Assembly (NCBI GenBank): GCA_021775655.1
Contig: JAJFHK010000071.1
Location: 1 to 9,050 of the forward strand
Direction: 5' to 3'
Origin: Filomicrobium sp.
GTDB lineage: Bacteria; Pseudomonadota; Alphaproteobacteria; Rhizobiales; Hyphomicrobiaceae
DNA: 9,050 nucleotides
This document shows, piece after piece, positions 7,261 to 9,050 of the stretch. The notes under the pieces were generated by a model. The model was not told the DNA's origin and did not search any database. It was given only the letters and a program-made list of their open reading frames with translations. Within the stretch, counting starts at the first letter, position 1. Each line of letters begins with the position of its first letter. Position numbers and translations under genes: made by a program.

Positions 7261-7290
7261 AACGGCACCGGGAAATCCGGTGCCGTTTTC
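7261..7290 (+). terminator. Intrinsic terminator of ahcY
   Basis: A perfect 11-base stem (AACGGCACCGG 7261-7271 with CCGGTGCCGTT 7277-7287), a five-base GAAAT loop, and a T-rich tail (TTTTCTCTT from 7286). It lies 77 bases after the ahcY stop and separates ahcY from the downstream kinase gene. Confidence 0.9.
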
Positions 7291-7449
7291 TCTTATTCAT
7301 TGCCAATTGTGCTCCGCCCGGACTGGTCAGTCTGATACGCGGCACGCATAATTCCACCGATTCGTCAGTCTTTTCACTGCGTCCGCCCCCTTAACCTGAA
7401 GAGCATCGCGTTCCGTGCGGACTATTTTGTCGAAGGCCAAGGAACCGCG
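7291..7449 (+). promoter_or_regulatory. Intergenic region before the PAS kinase, probable promoter
   Basis: Because a terminator precedes it, this 159-base stretch should carry the kinase promoter, though I see no clear -35/-10 pair. It holds two GTCAGTCT copies (7326-7333 and 7364-7371) and a single TTAACC (7391-7396) that resembles one half of a CtrA site but lacks a correctly spaced second half. AAGGA at 7439-7443, six bases before ATG 7450, is a good ribosome binding site. Confidence 0.35.
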
Positions 7450-9050
7450 ATGCAATCCAGAACAGGCCAGACCAGCGACAACTCTTCGTATGTCACAACC
7501 AGCCGTGAGCTCATATTGCTGCTTGTGGCAAGTCTCGCGTGCGCCGTCGTTTTGACTGCTGGCATCGTTCAAGGTGAAGGCAACACCCTGACGGGGCTGA
7601 GTGTCTCTCAACTTGCCGTCGTCGTCCTCACGGCCGTCGGAGGGCTTGTTGCTGCCACCCTGGTGTTCAAGGCCGCCGGAGAAATGCGCCGCCAAGTTCG
7701 CGCAGCTCAAAACGAGTCTGCTGACCTGAAGCGGCAGCTCGCGGTGGCGGAGGCTGTAATCGGTGGCGAACCGCAAATCCTCATTCTTTGGGATACTGGC
7801 TTGCAGCCGCGTGTCGTCAACAATTCGTTGCGGCAGGTTGCCGGTCTGCCAGTCGACGATGCAGCCATCGTTTCGTTTTCGAACTGGCTTGATGCCGGCA
7901 GCGCAGCCCGCTTCAAGGATGCCCTCGATGGGCTCTTGCGGGTTGGCCGGCCCTTCAACATGATCCTCAAGACGGTGGCCGGCGCGCATCTGGAAACCGA
8001 CGGTCGCGCTTCTGCTGGGCGAGCTGTCCTGCGCATGCGCGACGTTGCCGGTTACAAGCGCGATATCTCACGGATAATCGATGGACATGAGGGCCTCGCG
8101 CGCGATATCCGTTCGAGCCGGGCGATCCTCAACTCGCTACCGATCCCGGTTTGGTTCCGCGACAACGCCGGATTCCTGAACTGGGTCAATCAGGCCTACG
8201 TTGTAGCCGTCGAAGCCGACGGCCTCGATCAAGTGATTGACCGCCAAATAGAACTCCTGGAGCAGCGCCAGCGCGAAGAACTCGGCAAGGCACTGCGGAC
8301 GACACCGCGTTTCCGCCGCCGCATCAACCTGTTTTCCGGTAACGAGCGCCGCGTTCACAATCTCCTCGCGGTTCGCCTTCAGAATACCACTGTCGCCGCC
8401 GCCATTGACGTTACCGACCTTGAAGTGGCCCAACATGAGCTTGACCGCCAGTCGGCAGCATTCGACCGCACACTCGATCATGTATCGACCGCGATTGCCG
8501 TTTTCAACGCCGAGCAGCGCCTTGTCTTTACCAACGAGGCTTTCGTCAAACTTTGGGGGCTGGACCAGCAGTGGCTGCGCGGTCAGCCCAGAGATACCGA
8601 ACTTTTTGACCGGCTGCGCGAACTGGGCCGGCTTCCTGAAGTGGTCAACTATCGCCATTGGCGTAACACCATTCTCGATCCCAACGAGCCGATCGATGAG
8701 GGTGATCGATGGTGGCACCTCCCCGACGGCCGCATCGTGCAGCTCATTGCCGAGCAGCGTCCAGATGGCGGCGTCACCCATCTCTACATCGACGAAACCG
8801 AACGTCTGGCGCTGGAAAGCGAATTCAACGCCATGCTGCGGGTACAAAGTGAAACGATCGACAGCCTCAAGGAAGGCGTTGCCGTGTTCGCGACCGATGG
8901 GCGCTTGAAACTCTCTAATTCGTCATTCGCGAGCATTTGGAATATCGACCGCGAACTTCTCGAATCAGGTCCGCATATCGATGACCTCGTCGAGCGCGCG
9001 CGCTCACTGTTCAACGATGCCGAAGTCTGGGCCAGACTCAAGCAGGCGGC
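7450..9050 (+). CDS. PAS-domain membrane sensor kinase, DivL-like, N-terminal part
   Basis: Open from ATG 7450 to the window end: 533 codons with no stop; the 3' end is cut off. The N-terminus has two predicted membrane segments (about 20-41 and 55-75), a short charged helix (about 78-104), then a series of PAS-like units: about 105-205, 225-325 (SLPIPVWFRDNAGFLNWVNQAY), 340-447 (TAIAVFNAEQRLVFTNEAFVKLWG, then WWHLPDGRIVQLI) and a fourth starting near 468 (DSLKEGVAVFATDGRLKLSN; key residues the GVAVF strand and the Asn after it). The DHp and ATPase domains lie beyond the window, so a kinase is inferred. Large PAS proteins of this build beside ahcY and chvG in rhizobia include the DivL group, which steers the CckA-CtrA cell-cycle relay; in Caulobacter DivL has Tyr in place of the phospho-His. 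I leave the symbol blank because the deciding residue is not visible. Confidence 0.85.
   Translation, partial: MQSRTGQTSDNSSYVTTSRELILLLVASLACAVVLTAGIVQGEGNTLTGLSVSQLAVVVLTAVGGLVAATLVFKAAGEMRRQVRAAQNESADLKRQLAVAEAVIGGEPQILILWDTGLQPRVVNNSLRQVAGLPVDDAAIVSFSNWLDAGSAARFKDALDGLLRVGRPFNMILKTVAGAHLETDGRASAGRAVLRMRDVAGYKRDISRIIDGHEGLARDIRSSRAILNSLPIPVWFRDNAGFLNWVNQAYVVAVEADGLDQVIDRQIELLEQRQREELGKALRTTPRFRRRINLFSGNERRVHNLLAVRLQNTTVAAAIDVTDLEVAQHELDRQSAAFDRTLDHVSTAIAVFNAEQRLVFTNEAFVKLWGLDQQWLRGQPRDTELFDRLRELGRLPEVVNYRHWRNTILDPNEPIDEGDRWWHLPDGRIVQLIAEQRPDGGVTHLYIDETERLALESEFNAMLRVQSETIDSLKEGVAVFATDGRLKLSNSSFASIWNIDRELLESGPHIDDLVERARSLFNDAEVWARLKQA

Noticed and set aside
8137..8847. Minus-strand open frame (236 codons) antisense to the PAS kinase
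   Set aside because: The plus-strand frame is continuous over 533 codons with recognisable PAS features; the antisense frame shows no domain or ribosome binding site that I can support.
1..9050. CRISPR array, tRNA, rRNA, insertion sequence or prophage
   Set aside because: No regularly spaced repeats, tRNA-like cloverleaf, transposase or terminal inverted repeats were seen anywhere in the window.

Overview
The window looks like a chromosomal segment of an alphaproteobacterium of the order Hyphomicrobiales (Rhizobiales). The evidence is the gene order: the end of a ChvI/BvrR-type response regulator, a ChvG/BvrS/ExoS-type sensor kinase, a short HPr kinase, an EIIA-Man-type PTS protein, HPr, adenosylhomocysteinase and a large membrane PAS sensor kinase. 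From general knowledge, this order is conserved around chvG in Agrobacterium, Sinorhizobium and Brucella. The genus cannot be fixed from the sequence alone; a Phyllobacteriaceae- or Brucellaceae-like source is a guess.

Layout. Bases 1-110 (+) are the last codons of chvI, and 143-2140 (+) is chvG. After a 121-base gap come hprK (2262-2744, +, GTG start), the EIIA gene (2927-3331, +) and HPr (3403-3708, +). A Tad-type protein with a von Willebrand factor A domain (TadG-like, 3907-5349) lies on the minus strand, convergent with HPr and divergent from the next gene. A 427-base intergenic region (5350-5776) follows. Its tadG side is AT-rich with several dyads, and its ahcY side is GC-richer with a possible hairpin. 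ahcY occupies 5777-7183 (+) and is followed by a clear intrinsic terminator at 7261-7290. From 7450 to the window end (+) is the N-terminal part of a PAS-domain sensor kinase resembling the DivL group.

How the parts work together. ChvG and ChvI form an envelope and acid-stress two-component system. HprK, EIIA and HPr form the incomplete regulatory PTS typical of alphaproteobacteria, which has no sugar permease here and probably signals carbon and nitrogen status. AhcY removes S-adenosylhomocysteine and keeps methylation running. The terminal kinase probably takes part in cell-cycle control. The TadG-like gene is the one member that does not fit this core block.

Most of the window is ordinary conserved core genome. 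I found no evidence for a wholly new system. The points most worth a second look are the tadG-like insertion with its dyad-rich control region, the long ahcY leader, and two divergent stretches in ChvG.
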